A model generated the notes under the pieces. That model saw nothing but the letters and a program-made list of their open reading frames with translations. It searched no databases and was not told the DNA's origin. DNA of 64,000 nt from Clostridiales bacterium (lineage in GTDB: Bacteria > Bacillota > Clostridia > Christensenellales > CAG-138): assembly GCA_918244965.1 (NCBI GenBank), contig CAKJYC010000006.1, positions 36,987 through 100,986 on the forward strand, in the 5' to 3' direction. This document shows positions 45,101 to 52,800 of this stretch, piece after piece; within the stretch, counting starts at the first letter, position 1, and each line of letters starts with the position of its first letter. A program made the position numbers and the translations under genes.

Positions 45101-46871
45101 TAAGCTGATCAGCAAGTTCCGAGCGCTCAAACACATTGACGCGCAGCAGTTCCTCACGGGGCATATAGCGACCGAGATCGAGCAGCTCCCGAATTCGTTT
45201 TGCCGCCTCCGTCCATGTCATTTGCATGGTCATGCCGCCTTGCACCGTGTCGCCCACGGAAATACGGAAGCTGTCCGGATCGTACCAAACGGCATATTGC
45301 CGTCCGTCCAGAAAGAACCCCGCGCCGTTGGTGCGGTAGTGGTCTTTCAGAAATGCGGCGTTTTCTTCCAAAGTATGATCCTTTTGGAAGTACGCGCAGA
45401 TGATCAGACGGCTGTCCCGGTCGTTTGCACCGAGCGTCAGCGCTTCGTCAATGACCTGCTGGGAATAGCGCAATGAAAGCGTACCGGTGCTTGCCGTGTC
45501 CGGCATCGTTTCTGTCGATACCTCCTGTAAATCGAAAAGAGACATCTGCGGTGTCGTTGGCTTTGTCCGCTTGACGTCCCTTTTGAACTGTTGCTCTTGA
45601 ACAGGATTTTCAAACAAAGAAGCGGGGAAGGCTTCTTCCACCGCTTCTTTGTCAAGGTCGATCGGTTCTTCTTCCGGTTCATCCGGCTCTGTTTCTTCGA
45701 TCAGCTGTAGATTAGCTCGTTCGTCACGATCTCCTCGGCGCGGCTCCTGATATTGTTCATTCGCTGCACCCATACCATCTGATCCGTTGCTTTGAGTTGT
45801 TCGGTCACGCCTTCGCTCTGCGCCATCTTCTTGGTCAGCGCTTCGATCTGTTCTTTGCACAGATTGTCGATCTCCAGAAGGTGTTGGGTCAGCTTTCCTG
45901 ACAGCACGAGCGCTGTCAGCGTTCCGTCCTTCTTTCCCTCCAGATAACGCTTCCGCATCCGTCCGTACTTGCCGATCGGGTTCTCCGGCTGACTGTCCAT
46001 GACGAGGTTCGGAATTTGTACGTTGCCGACTTGCGTGTAGGTCAGTTCCATTGCTTTTGCTCCTTTCGCTTTTGTTCTCACCTGCATTATCGCCGATTCC
46101 ATTTTCTTTTGCGAGGATGTCGCGCGATTCTTTTTCAATTTGTCGGACACTTCGTTCAATCTGACGCAGGATCATTTCGGAGATGTCGCTTGTCGCTTCC
46201 CCGAGTCGGGAAACCGTTTCGATCGTGTTGAACTTTGTAATCGGTTCAAAGTCATCGTCGGTCAGATATGTGTCTGCTGCATAGCCAAGCCGCTTCAAAA
46301 CCGTGTAGGCAACCGAAGCACCGAGCAGCAGTTGGAATGTCACATCCGAGCCGTCCTCCAGAGCAAGTTCGCTGTCACCGAGTTCACGCATGAAGGCGTC
46401 GAGATAATCCTTGTGGTGATCCGTGACCGCGTTCAACGCGGTTCCGAACACCGTGGAGGTCAGATCAGGCATACCGCCGAGATCGCCGAAACTGTTTTCC
46501 AGTTCCTCCGTGATTCTTGCGTGCATCTCCGGCGTCGGCTGCCACAGCGTCAGCGGCACATTCTGCCGGGAGTTCGTGTCGGAAACATCGAACACATACC
46601 GCAGATGCTGTTTTTCACCGGAAGTGTCGATCAGTGCGATTCCTTTCGCACCGCGATTTACCCAACGGTGCAGGCGATCGTTCCACATTCCGATCTCCGC
46701 ACAGGCGGTGGCTTCCGGTTTCTGTGCATGGATCAAGACCTGATCCCGGAAAGGATATTTGTAAAGCCATGCGGCAGAATCCAGAAACGCTTTCCAATGA
46801 TCGGGCGAGGAGGTGACGGACAGGGTTGCGTCATGCGCCAGACGTGAGATTCGTTCCAGTTTCGTTCCCAT
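39114..46871 (-). CDS. Giant N6-DNA methylase / SNF2-type helicase of the ICE
   Basis: 2585 aa. The N-terminal domain (about 1-235, YPFRDQVLIHAQKP) is followed by a polar linker (about 236-400), two related alpha/beta repeats (about 470-570 and 700-800), a methylase domain with NILEPSCGIGNFFG (about 1095) and IGNVPFGDY (NxPF, about 1155), and a linker. The SF2/SNF2 helicase follows: VGAGKTFEM (about 1787), LFIDEAHYYKN (about 1947), ATGTPISNS and a C-terminal QREGRILRQGND (about 2285). This family is common in Clostridial ICEs and thought to protect or process element DNA. The linker also codes TnpV in another frame. Confidence 0.88.
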   Translation of the reverse strand: MGTKLERISRLAHDATLSVTSSPDHWKAFLDSAAWLYKYPFRDQVLIHAQKPEATACAEIGMWNDRLHRWVNRGAKGIALIDTSGEKQHLRYVFDVSDTNSRQNVPLTLWQPTPEMHARITEELENSFGDLGGMPDLTSTVFGTALNAVTDHHKDYLDAFMRELGDSELALEDGSDVTFQLLLGASVAYTVLKRLGYAADTYLTDDDFEPITKFNTIETVSRLGEATSDISEMILRQIERSVRQIEKESRDILAKENGIGDNAGENKSERSKSNGTDLHASRQRTNSEPRHGQSAGEPDRQVRTDAEALSGGKEGRNADSARAVRKADPTPSGDRQSVQRTDRSADQEDGAERRRDRTTQSNGSDGMGAANEQYQEPRRGDRDERANLQLIEETEPDEPEEEPIDLDKEAVEEAFPASLFENPVQEQQFKRDVKRTKPTTPQMSLFDLQEVSTETMPDTASTGTLSLRYSQQVIDEALTLGANDRDSRLIICAYFQKDHTLEENAAFLKDHYRTNGAGFFLDGRQYAVWYDPDSFRISVGDTVQGGMTMQMTWTEAAKRIRELLDLGRYMPREELLRVNVFERSELADQLIYAARDLSEEGKSQGFLPTFEALSGSFEKERNQIMERMEQPDSLQALIDEWKVFATAHAENPDLLRFRFYRPMRLLRQLEDLQREPVRFHVAEDYNPQPRRFISLDEIDKLLRGFDNEHGTEQRLGIYAFFLANSDSKERERYLKDLHGEHSGSFGGNDNTEYSTKGIYFSHGSISEPYAKIEWNWTKVRQRIETLIAQNRFLSDADRAYMPEYERKRVARSIVNGFMDAPQKYDRPYSGNALMDYWESVAEVQKQLTNPSRVQAIYSTLASLESKTLTTERHYDRCRQAVEILSAYRKGEFSLFREQREPIPEPVEESNEEKAKWLSDAEETKAADPQEQIEESESQEKPVKLHSIVVDLRPSWEHEQSRQEPVQNEPISNKKIDYRITDDHLGESGAKTKFQRNVAAIRTLKAIESEHRLATPEEQEILSQYVGWGGLPDAFDDSKEQWQSEYAELKELLTDSEYESARASTLNAHYTSPVVIRAMYEAIGNMGFQTGNILEPSCGIGNFFGMLPERMKSSKLYGVELDDLTGRIAKQLYQSANIRIEGFEESVYPDSFFDVAIGNVPFGDYSLADKRYDKNHFLIHDYFFAKALDKVRPGGVVAFITSSGTMDKANPSVRKYIAQRAELLGAVRLPNNAFRANAGTDVVADILFLQKRDHPIEIDEDWLHIGKSELGYPINEYFLKNPDMILGELTEESTRFGMGQTVKPIEGADLNEQLRDAIANIHGEIVAIEQEEDLEGTAKATLPADPDVRNFSFTLVDGEIYFRENSIMSKIEVSLTAQNRIKGMIAIRDCAHKLIDRQLNDYSDAAIAETQRELNTLYDAYTAKYGLLNSRGNSMAFSDDSSYPLLCSLEVLDENGKLERKADMFYKRTVRQYTEITHVDTAAEALTVSLSEKAMVDLPYMAGLTGKSEEALEAELSGLVFRDIGTYYEGFYNPDTFDLKAFPLVTADAFLSGNVRSKLNTFRMVQEKLRTAGKTVEADALSVSIAALEKVQPKDLDASEINVRLGATWIPEDDVKSFIYDTLQPGWRAQRYVQVHYFDITGEWKIEGKNLDYGNVTANVTYGTNRINAYEIIEDSLNLKDVRIYDIVQDDEGREKRVLNMKQTILAQQKQTLLQEAFRDWLWKDPQRRDRLVTMYNERFNSTRPREYDGNHLVFPGMNPEITLRPHQANAIARVLYGGNTLLAHVVGAGKTFEMTAAAMELKRLGLCHKSLFVVPNHLTEQWASEFLQLYPSANILVATKKDFEKQNRRRFCSRIATGDYDAVIIGHSQFEKIPLSLERQKQTIEEQIEEITLGIEALEEESGNYLSIKQLEKTKRGLETKLQRLNDRERKDDVVTFEELGVDRLFIDEAHYYKNLYLYTKMRNVAGISQTEAQKSSDLYMKCRYLDEITDSHGVVFATGTPISNSMTEMYTMQRYLQYNRLKDAHLQHFDAWASTFGETVTAIELAPEGTGYRAKTRFARFFNLPELVSMFKDIADVQTADMLQLPVPEAEYHNEVIKPSEFQREMVASFAERAENVRKGIVKPYEDNMLKITNDGRKLALDQRLNNPMLPDEDSSKVNACLDNIYRIWLESSEQRSAQLVFCDLSTPHNDGKFNVYDDLRIKLIERGVPEEEIAFIHEANTETKKAELFGNVRAGKVRILLGSTAKMGAGTNVQKRLIALHHLDIPWRPSDIEQREGRILRQGNDNPKVEIFRYVTENTFDSYMWQTIEAKQKFIGQIMTSKIPARACEDVDETALTYAEVKALATGNPHIKEKMDLEVQVSKLKLLKSNYLSMRYSLEDRLLKKVPHDIRLTEENIAGCETDMALYAQHKVDGFAGMTVSGTTYGADEKKDAGVAILAACMAKTSGNESMIGNYMGFDLFLSYDSFTKTFKMRMGGTLSYRIDLGEDVYGNITRMDNALASIPARKQGYERTLSELHDQERNLKEELEKPFPQEEELREKTDRLTELDALLNLDKHESDAIGEENEDREEDTPERSNDEYDR
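45701..46051 (-). CDS. tnpV: TnpV protein nested out of frame in the methylase/helicase gene
   Basis: 116 aa, starting MELTYTQVGNVQIPNL, with NPIGKYGRMRKRYLEGKK and HLLEIDNLCKEQIEALTKKM, the full TnpV family pattern known from Tn4451-type and other mobile elements; role unknown. Same strand as the surrounding giant gene but another frame (offset 820 bases), covering its residues about 274-390. Own ribosome site GAAAGGAG lies about nine bases upstream of the ATG. In the host frame this stretch is low-complexity polar linker, so both frames can be kept. Confidence 0.8.
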   Translation of the reverse strand: MELTYTQVGNVQIPNLVMDSQPENPIGKYGRMRKRYLEGKKDGTLTALVLSGKLTQHLLEIDNLCKEQIEALTKKMAQSEGVTEQLKATDQMVWVQRMNNIRSRAEEIVTNELIYS

Positions 46872-46885
46872 ACATGGCTGTCCTC

Positions 46886-47731
46886 CTATCTTTCAAAATC
46901 GTCCTTTGTTTGTTCTTTGTCACGGGTCATATACGCCTGCAGGTTCATCTGCCCTTCGGGGGAGAAGTTCAGATCGTTTTCTCCGAGCATATAAGACCCG
47001 TCCTCGTTCAGCGGCGCGGGCTGATCGGTCAGGATCGTTCCCATGTGATTGACCGTAATATGCTTTGCGATTTCACAGGCATATCCGTTCTCACCGTCGT
47101 CGCGCACTTCGTACCGGTAAATACCCTCCGGAACGGTTGCGGGATCAATCCGGCAGCAATTAAACAGCGCGGGATGGTCGAACAGTTCCACACAGTCAAA
47201 GTCTTCCGTCCGTGCATCCAAGAGACGGGATGCGGAGATGAAATGTCCGTCTTCGTCGTACATCTCAGGATTCGCACCGGGAACATCCCAACCAAACATG
47301 CTGCCGCAAGCCATAGCGGCACATTGCGCTTTGGTCAGCTCATGCTGCGCGTTTTGAAAAGCGGCTGTTTCCTCGTTTCTCTTTCGATCGCCGGGGGCAT
47401 TCCAATCGGATGGGAAATAGCCCGTCATGCCGCGGCGAATCATGACAAGATCACCGTTGGAGGGAATGATCGCCATTGCAGAGGAAGGGATCGGGAACTG
47501 CCGACCGGTCTTTTGCTCGTACTGGTCCACGAGCGTATCGCAGCGATTGAGATAGAGATGCAAAGCCCCACGCTCCGACGTCTCCGGAATCCGTCCGTAA
47601 AGCTGTGTCGGATTGCTCTGATCGTACAGATAGATCGCAAAGTGCCGTGGTGATGTGGGATATTCCAAAAGAACGACGCCTTTGTCGCCGACAGGGAACC
47701 GTTCTTTGACGTTGTAGGTTTCCATGTCCAT
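46886..47731 (-). CDS. ICE accessory protein with LPD28-like domain
   Basis: 281 aa. The C-terminal segment PEGIYRYEVRDD...YACEIAKHITVNHMGTILT (about 205-245) resembles the LPD28 domain found in accessory genes of conjugative elements. The N-terminal part (about 1-100) is alpha/beta, with VLLEYPTSPRHFAIYLY. GGAGAGATAGCA precedes ATG 47731. It lies 14 bp before the giant methylase/helicase gene and 2 bp after the DUF3846 gene, in one operon. Function unknown. Confidence 0.6.
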   Translation of the reverse strand: MDMETYNVKERFPVGDKGVVLLEYPTSPRHFAIYLYDQSNPTQLYGRIPETSERGALHLYLNRCDTLVDQYEQKTGRQFPIPSSAMAIIPSNGDLVMIRRGMTGYFPSDWNAPGDRKRNEETAAFQNAQHELTKAQCAAMACGSMFGWDVPGANPEMYDEDGHFISASRLLDARTEDFDCVELFDHPALFNCCRIDPATVPEGIYRYEVRDDGENGYACEIAKHITVNHMGTILTDQPAPLNEDGSYMLGENDLNFSPEGQMNLQAYMTRDKEQTKDDFER

Positions 47732-47733
47732 TG

Positions 47734-48138
47734 CTATCTCTCCAACTCACTGTCACCGCGGTATGTGAAATCCTCGGTCACATACGGGAGCACCAACAGA
47801 CCGCTGTTGGTCCGGATGAATACCTCCGGCTGTGCAAAGATCTCCCGATACTTGTCGATCATATCTTCGGAAAGCGAATCGAAGTCTTCTTCGCCGCAGC
47901 CGACGATCAGAAACGAACCGGCGATCACGTCGTAGATTTCTCCGTTATCGTCTCGTAAGGCGCGGCTTAGTTCCAAACCAAGCAGTTTTCCATCGTCATT
48001 ACAGAGAAGCGCGACAGGATCATCGAATGGGTAGACCGCTTGTACAGTTCCTCCAACTTCATGTTGTAGGGATTCTAGACTCGGATCAATCTCCTTCACA
48101 AAAGGTGCTTTGAACTGTTCAACGCGCAGAACTCTCAT
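47734..48138 (-). CDS. DUF3846-like protein
   Basis: 134 aa from ATG 48138 (AAAGGAGGATCACGAAC upstream; the open frame continues to 48357 inside the next gene). The centre, LQHEVGGTVQAVYPFDDPVALLCNDDGKL..., is the DUF3846 pattern: short strands with the acidic 'NDDGK' turn followed by AGSFLIVG. DUF3846 proteins are frequent in ICE and phage accessory regions, with no known activity. The start overlaps the upstream gene's end by 20 bp. Confidence 0.78.
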   Translation of the reverse strand: MRVLRVEQFKAPFVKEIDPSLESLQHEVGGTVQAVYPFDDPVALLCNDDGKLLGLELSRALRDDNGEIYDVIAGSFLIVGCGEEDFDSLSEDMIDKYREIFAQPEVFIRTNSGLLVLPYVTEDFTYRGDSELER

Positions 48139-48829
48139 GTTCGTGATCCTCCTTTCCGGGCTGAACAAGCGGCTTGTCCGCAGGCTCGACCGTGTTGCCC
48201 AAATATTCCATCTGTTCTGCAAACTCGCAGATATGGTACAGATTGTTTCCGATGATTGCGTGGTAATCGTCGATATACCGGCAAATACGTTCCGATGAAG
48301 ATCCGTCCTTATGCCGAATCCGGACTTTGCTGCCGTCCGGAAGGCGGAACAATTCACGATAGTGGGGATCTATGAACCGGACGCCTTTCTGTGCTTCCAG
48401 AAGATGTTGATCGAGCCAGTCCTTCCGGTAAGCGTAGATGTAGAAGTTATACTCGCCCTTATTCGGATTCAAACGGCACAAATAGGAGTTCTGCTTCGTA
48501 TCTACACGGATGCCGAAGCTGCGACCGTCCGCCATCTGACAGGACAGATGGTTAAAGCAGTATTTCATGAGCGCGGAGCGATTCTTGAGAATGCCCTCAT
48601 ATTCCGGGTTGAACCGCAGAGCGTTAATGACCTCGTCAAACTCGTCTTTGAACTCCTGCGTTTTCAGTTCCCGGTCATGATCGTTCCATGTCGTAAAGAA
48701 TCCATTGCCATCGGTGTCCATATCTCCGCGCAGATACCCGATAAAGCCGCATTGCGTTTCGATATGCGACGGCTGGGAATAGGTATAGAGTTGTTCGTTC
48801 GGGAGAATGTCCCATATTTCAAGATCCAT
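48119..48829 (-). CDS. ICE accessory protein, LPD-like
   Basis: 236 aa. Contains CGFIGYLRGDMDTDGNGFFTTW (about 27) and a later GEYNFYIYAYRKDWLDQHL (about 124), a layout seen in LPD-type proteins of conjugative elements. The C-terminal part has VRIRHKDGSSSERICRYIDD and ends in a charged tail. The start overlaps the HTH gene's stop by 11 bp. Assigned as an accessory protein by position; no activity is suggested by motifs. Confidence 0.55.
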   Translation of the reverse strand: MDLEIWDILPNEQLYTYSQPSHIETQCGFIGYLRGDMDTDGNGFFTTWNDHDRELKTQEFKDEFDEVINALRFNPEYEGILKNRSALMKYCFNHLSCQMADGRSFGIRVDTKQNSYLCRLNPNKGEYNFYIYAYRKDWLDQHLLEAQKGVRFIDPHYRELFRLPDGSKVRIRHKDGSSSERICRYIDDYHAIIGNNLYHICEFAEQMEYLGNTVEPADKPLVQPGKEDHEHESSAR

Positions 48830-49040
48830 TCACATCCCTCCTTAATTTAGGTTGTTCGTGTGCTTTCAGCCATTCCAGAAGACTGTCCCTTAACACAAAT
48901 TGCTGATGCCCCGCCAATACGACAGGGAACGTATCGTCATTGAGTAAGAGCGACAAGCTGGAATGCGACAGATTCATCGCTTGCACGAGATCGCCGATCG
49001 AGAGGATCGGCGGAAGCTGGTTCATACAGGGTGTGTTCAT
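48819..49040 (-). CDS. Small helix-turn-helix protein
   Basis: 73 aa. LSIGDLVQAMNLSHSSLSLLL followed by FVLRDSLLEWLKAHEQ is an excisionase/HTH_17-like fold with helix, turn, helix and wing. It is similar in pattern to the Xis-like protein at 8948-9175 but far from the integrase. TAGGAGACCAAC precedes ATG 49040. May regulate the accessory operon. Confidence 0.65.
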   Translation of the reverse strand: MNTPCMNQLPPILSIGDLVQAMNLSHSSLSLLLNDDTFPVVLAGHQQFVLRDSLLEWLKAHEQPKLRRDVNGS

Positions 49041-49062
49041 GTTGGTCTCCTATCTTTCCAGG

Positions 49063-49659
49063 TTATCGGCACTCTTCATACGCCGATCTTGCCGGGGCAG
49101 ATCGCTGTGCGGTTGGCTTTTGCGGGGGACGCAGACGCCGGATATCGAATCCGTACACTTTTGCGACCTCGTCCCCGATCCGGCGCGTCACTCTCGTGAT
49201 GTCCGCACGGGTCGCTGTGCCGTTGTAGATCTTTTCTTTGAGATTCTCCCGCTGTGTTTCTGAAATGCCATCCTTATACGCTCTGTAGAGGTAGTGGTTA
49301 GTACCATCATGGTGGATTGCGTCGGCGCGCATATCGCCGTTGCCATCCACAAACCATTCGGTCAGATCGGTATCTGAATACAGACAGTCCCGGATATTGC
49401 CGGAAGCAATTTCCTTGTACCCGCAAAACCGTCCGTTCCACAGCCCCAGGTCAGCGATCACAAGGATTGACTCATTGAGATGCACGTTGAGATTCATGCG
49501 CTCGTCATCCAGATAGTCGGCGTTGATCTGATACATGAGTTCATATCGTTCGTCTTCTGAAAGATCGGGATGATCTTCTTCCAGGTCAGCCCGCCAATCT
49601 TCGTAGTTCAGATTGATATTGCTCCAAATAACGTGACGGTCAGGGCGGTTATCGCTCAT
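49063..49659 (-). CDS. Uncharacterised ICE accessory protein
   Basis: 198 aa from ATG 49659 (GAAAGGAG eight bases upstream; ATGs at 49677 and 49665 precede or overlap the site). Acidic N-terminus (DLEEDHPDLSEDERYELMY), centre with LNESILVIADLGLWNGRFCGYKE, C-terminus basic and Pro-rich. The 'i.adlg.w.Gr..gyk' block is common in ICE hypothetical proteins next to the LPD genes. First gene of the accessory operon after a hairpin. No function known. Confidence 0.6.
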   Translation of the reverse strand: MSDNRPDRHVIWSNINLNYEDWRADLEEDHPDLSEDERYELMYQINADYLDDERMNLNVHLNESILVIADLGLWNGRFCGYKEIASGNIRDCLYSDTDLTEWFVDGNGDMRADAIHHDGTNHYLYRAYKDGISETQRENLKEKIYNGTATRADITRVTRRIGDEVAKVYGFDIRRLRPPQKPTAQRSAPARSAYEECR

Positions 49660-49683
49660 ATGCATCACTCCTTTCAAAATGAA

Positions 49684-49713
49684 GCAACCCGCCGCAGAAT
49701 AGCAGCGGGTTGC
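49684..49713 (-). terminator. Hairpin after the small TM gene
   Basis: GCAACCCGC (49684-49692) and GCGGGTTGC (49705-49713) form a 9-bp stem with a 12-nt loop, 12 bp past the stop of the 31-aa gene. The U-run is moderate (TTCATTTTG). Probably ends the adhesin transcript or attenuates into the accessory operon. Confidence 0.6.
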
Positions 49714-49724
49714 CGATTCTCATT

Positions 49725-49820
49725 TCAGCGGTCATTTTTCTTCTTTCTGACCTGCAGAAAGATGAACCCGCCGATGATGATCACAACGAGAACGATCGCG
49801 ATGATAACTTTCGGAGTCAT
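49725..49820 (-). CDS. 31-aa single-pass membrane peptide
   Basis: Starts MTPKVIIAIVLVVIIIGGFIF and ends with a basic tail (QVRKKKNDR). One hydrophobic helix with a cytoplasmic positive end. The ribosome site GAGGAGG lies in the last codons of the adhesin gene, eight bases before ATG 49820, and the two genes are 3 bp apart, so translation is likely coupled. May stabilise the adhesin or the mating complex; no homolog recognised. Confidence 0.55.
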   Translation of the reverse strand: MTPKVIIAIVLVVIIIGGFIFLQVRKKKNDR

Positions 49821-49823
49821 ACT

Positions 49824-52800
49824 TTAGACCTCCTCTCTCAGATTCCGGCGCTTCTTTGCGACAACAATCGCTGCCGCAACCAGGCCGCCGAGCAGAAGCA
49901 GAACGCCACCGCACAATGCGGGGAACTCCCACCAGTCACTGTCCATACCGAGCTTCACGAACTTGTGGTTGTCGATCTGGATTACAAACGGGTTCGAGAG
50001 GGTATGTTCCTTGGTCAGTTCGACCTTCTGGGCGCTGATCGGAAAATAACCGTCCGGCGTGATGCTTTCTTCGATCCATACCGTTCCGAGCGGGAGACCG
50101 TAGATCGTGATCTCACCGGTGCCGTCCGTAATCATATCGGTCGTCGTACCCTTGGGATCGAAGAAATAGCTGCCGTCAGCTTCCTTGCGGAACTTCAGAA
50201 TCTCGAAGTCGTCTTTGCCCATGACCTTGATACAGAAGCCCGCGCCTGCCAGCGGATTGCCGGACTTTGCATCCACCTTCTTAATCTTCAGCCCGGTGGG
50301 ACAGTTCTCGACGGTTACAACCTTCGGGGCGGAAACACTGTCTTTGTCGGTGATCGTGAAGGTGATTACTTCCTGACCGATGTAGCCCTCCGGGAACACC
50401 TCTTCAAGCGTGTAGGTGCCGACAGGCAGATACCGGAACTCGACAAAGCCGTTCTCATCCGTGAAGAACGTGTCATCGCCGTCCTTTGCCCAAACGCGGA
50501 ACGCGCCTTCCTTCGGCTTTTCCAATACGGGCTCTGCTTCGCTTTCCTCTGCAATCGGACCACCCTTGCGCGAGCCGCCTTCATCGTCGAACTCGCCGAA
50601 CTCATCACCGAGGCCGTCGTCACTCGCTGCGGCTTCTTCGATCGTTTCCGGCTGATAGGGGATCGTGCGAACCGTCTGCCCGGTCGAATCAATGAGTCGG
50701 AACTCGACGCCCGCGAACGGCTTGCCGGTATAGAGGTTCAGCTTATTGAGCTGTACACAGGTGGGCTCGTCCGTGATGTGCGTTGTGCCGGTGATGTTTC
50801 CATGAAGGTCAACCGTGAAGGTGAACGTTTCGGGATTCAGCGTGAAGCCGTCCGCCGCGACGGTTTCCTTGAACGTGTAGGTATCGGCGGGGAGCTCATA
50901 GAGAATGATCTCGCCGTTCAGATCCGTCGTATCGTGGAACACGACTTCGCCCTTGGAGTTTTTGATCTCAATGATTGCTTCATATACGGGCTTGCCGGTC
51001 GTCAGGTCGGTTTTCTTCAGAACGATATGCGTCTGTTCATTGGTGCGCTCGAATACGATTGTTGCCTTGTTATCCGTCGTGATTTCCGCTTCGATGATTT
51101 CATCCGAAAGCACGAAGCCGGGCGGGGGCACGATTTCCTTAATGTAGTATGTGCCGATAGGGAGGTCGATCGAGACCGCATACCCGTCTTTATCGGTGGT
51201 CATGGTGCAGTAGAGCAGTCCGTCCTTATCCCGAACTTCGTACTGAGCGCCTTCGAGCATACGACCGGGGTTGGAATCGTCTTCCTTCCAGATGGCGAGA
51301 TTGCCCTTAAAGCGTTCGTTTTCGATCGGTTTCTTGAAGTAATCCGTGTTCGCGCCGCTGACCGTTACCGGGAAGGATTCTTCGATCAGATGGATCGTTT
51401 CGTCCGGAACCTTGAGCTCCTTCAAGTAATACTTGCCGAACGGCAGCGTAGTCACGGAGGTCGCAACGCCGTTCGCGTCCGTTGTCAGAAGATCGACCAG
51501 CGTATTCTTCGGGATCATCTTGATCGTTTCTGCCGTGTAGAGTCCGAACACCGCACCTTCGAGCGGTCCCTTCTTGAAGGTCATAGTTTCCGTGTCGAAG
51601 AACTCGCAGGTCTTCTTGATTTTGACCGAGCCGGGAATTCGCTTGTTACTGATGGACTGTTCTGCGTAAACGATCGGGGTATTCTGATCCTTGTACGCAA
51701 GCGTGACGGTGTAGATCGAGGGATCGAGATCGTAACCCGCTACGGTCTTGGTTTCCTGGATGGTATAAGTACCAAACGGCAGCAGACCGGTTTCGGCAAT
51801 ACCGTTTTCATCCGAAATGATCGTTGCAATGACCGTGCCGGAAGAATCCTTCACCTCGAACTCACAGCCCGGAAGTCCCTTAACTTCGTACTTCGGGGAA
51901 TGGAGCTGACCGTATTCAGTAGCCGTAGCAGTCGTGCCGGTCAGCACATACGCGGTCTTCGTGATCTTGACCGCGCCTTTTGCGGTTTCGTTCTCCAGTT
52001 CAAGCGTTGCGGTTTCGCTGACTTTGACGATGACAGAGTGCGTCAGACCATCCACTACATACGGCTTGACCGTGGAGAGTTCCTTGACATAGTAGGTTCC
52101 GGCATCCAACTCGTTCACGGTCACAGTACCGTCACTTCCGGTCGTAACCTCCTTGACTTTCTGCGTACAGTTGGCGTCCTTGTAGATACCGAACTTAACG
52201 CCTGCCAACGGCTTGCTGTCGTCGCCGACCTTCTTGATCTTCAATGCGCCGAGCGCCGGAGTATTGACGCCAAAGCTCGCGGTCGCCACAACTTGCGCGG
52301 TCGTGGCGCACAAAAAGATTTTTTGCAGGGAATCGTTCGACGGGATGTATGCCGTGATATTGTCCAGCGATCGAGTATCTTTACCGGTTGCACTGATCGT
52401 GAACGTCTTGTCCGCAGCGCTCACGGGTGCGGTGATCGTCAACTGCTCGGTCTTGTTGCCTGTATATCCGGTGACAGTAACACCGGAGGGGAGACTAGAG
52501 GTATCGAGCGTATAGCCGCTGTTGATATTCGTCAGCTTGACCGTGGTTTTGCCAGTGAAGTTGTCACCGCTCTTGCTGAGTGTCAGTGATGCAGGCGTGA
52601 ACTCGATATTATGACTGAGCTTCTTTTTGTCGCGCGCCATTTGGAGCAGCTCGTCCGCCCAGGTCAGAACGTGCTCGTAACCTTTCTTGGCACGGATCGC
52701 GTCCGGATGCGTCTTCCTGTTCGTGAAGCTGTACGAACCGGGCTCGCCGTTCTCGCTGAGCCAGAAACGGATCGCATTCGCGGTTGCTTGGCGAGCTTCA

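Noticed and set aside
45701..46051. Evidence for a Tn4451-like transposon from the TnpV gene
   Set aside because: No TnpX-type serine recombinase or transposon ends are seen nearby; TnpV alone does not show such a transposon.
49710..52589. Very long plus-strand frame opposite the Cna-B adhesin
   Set aside because: Antisense shadow of a well-supported gene with clear domains; the translated product has no domain, odd composition and no ribosome site.
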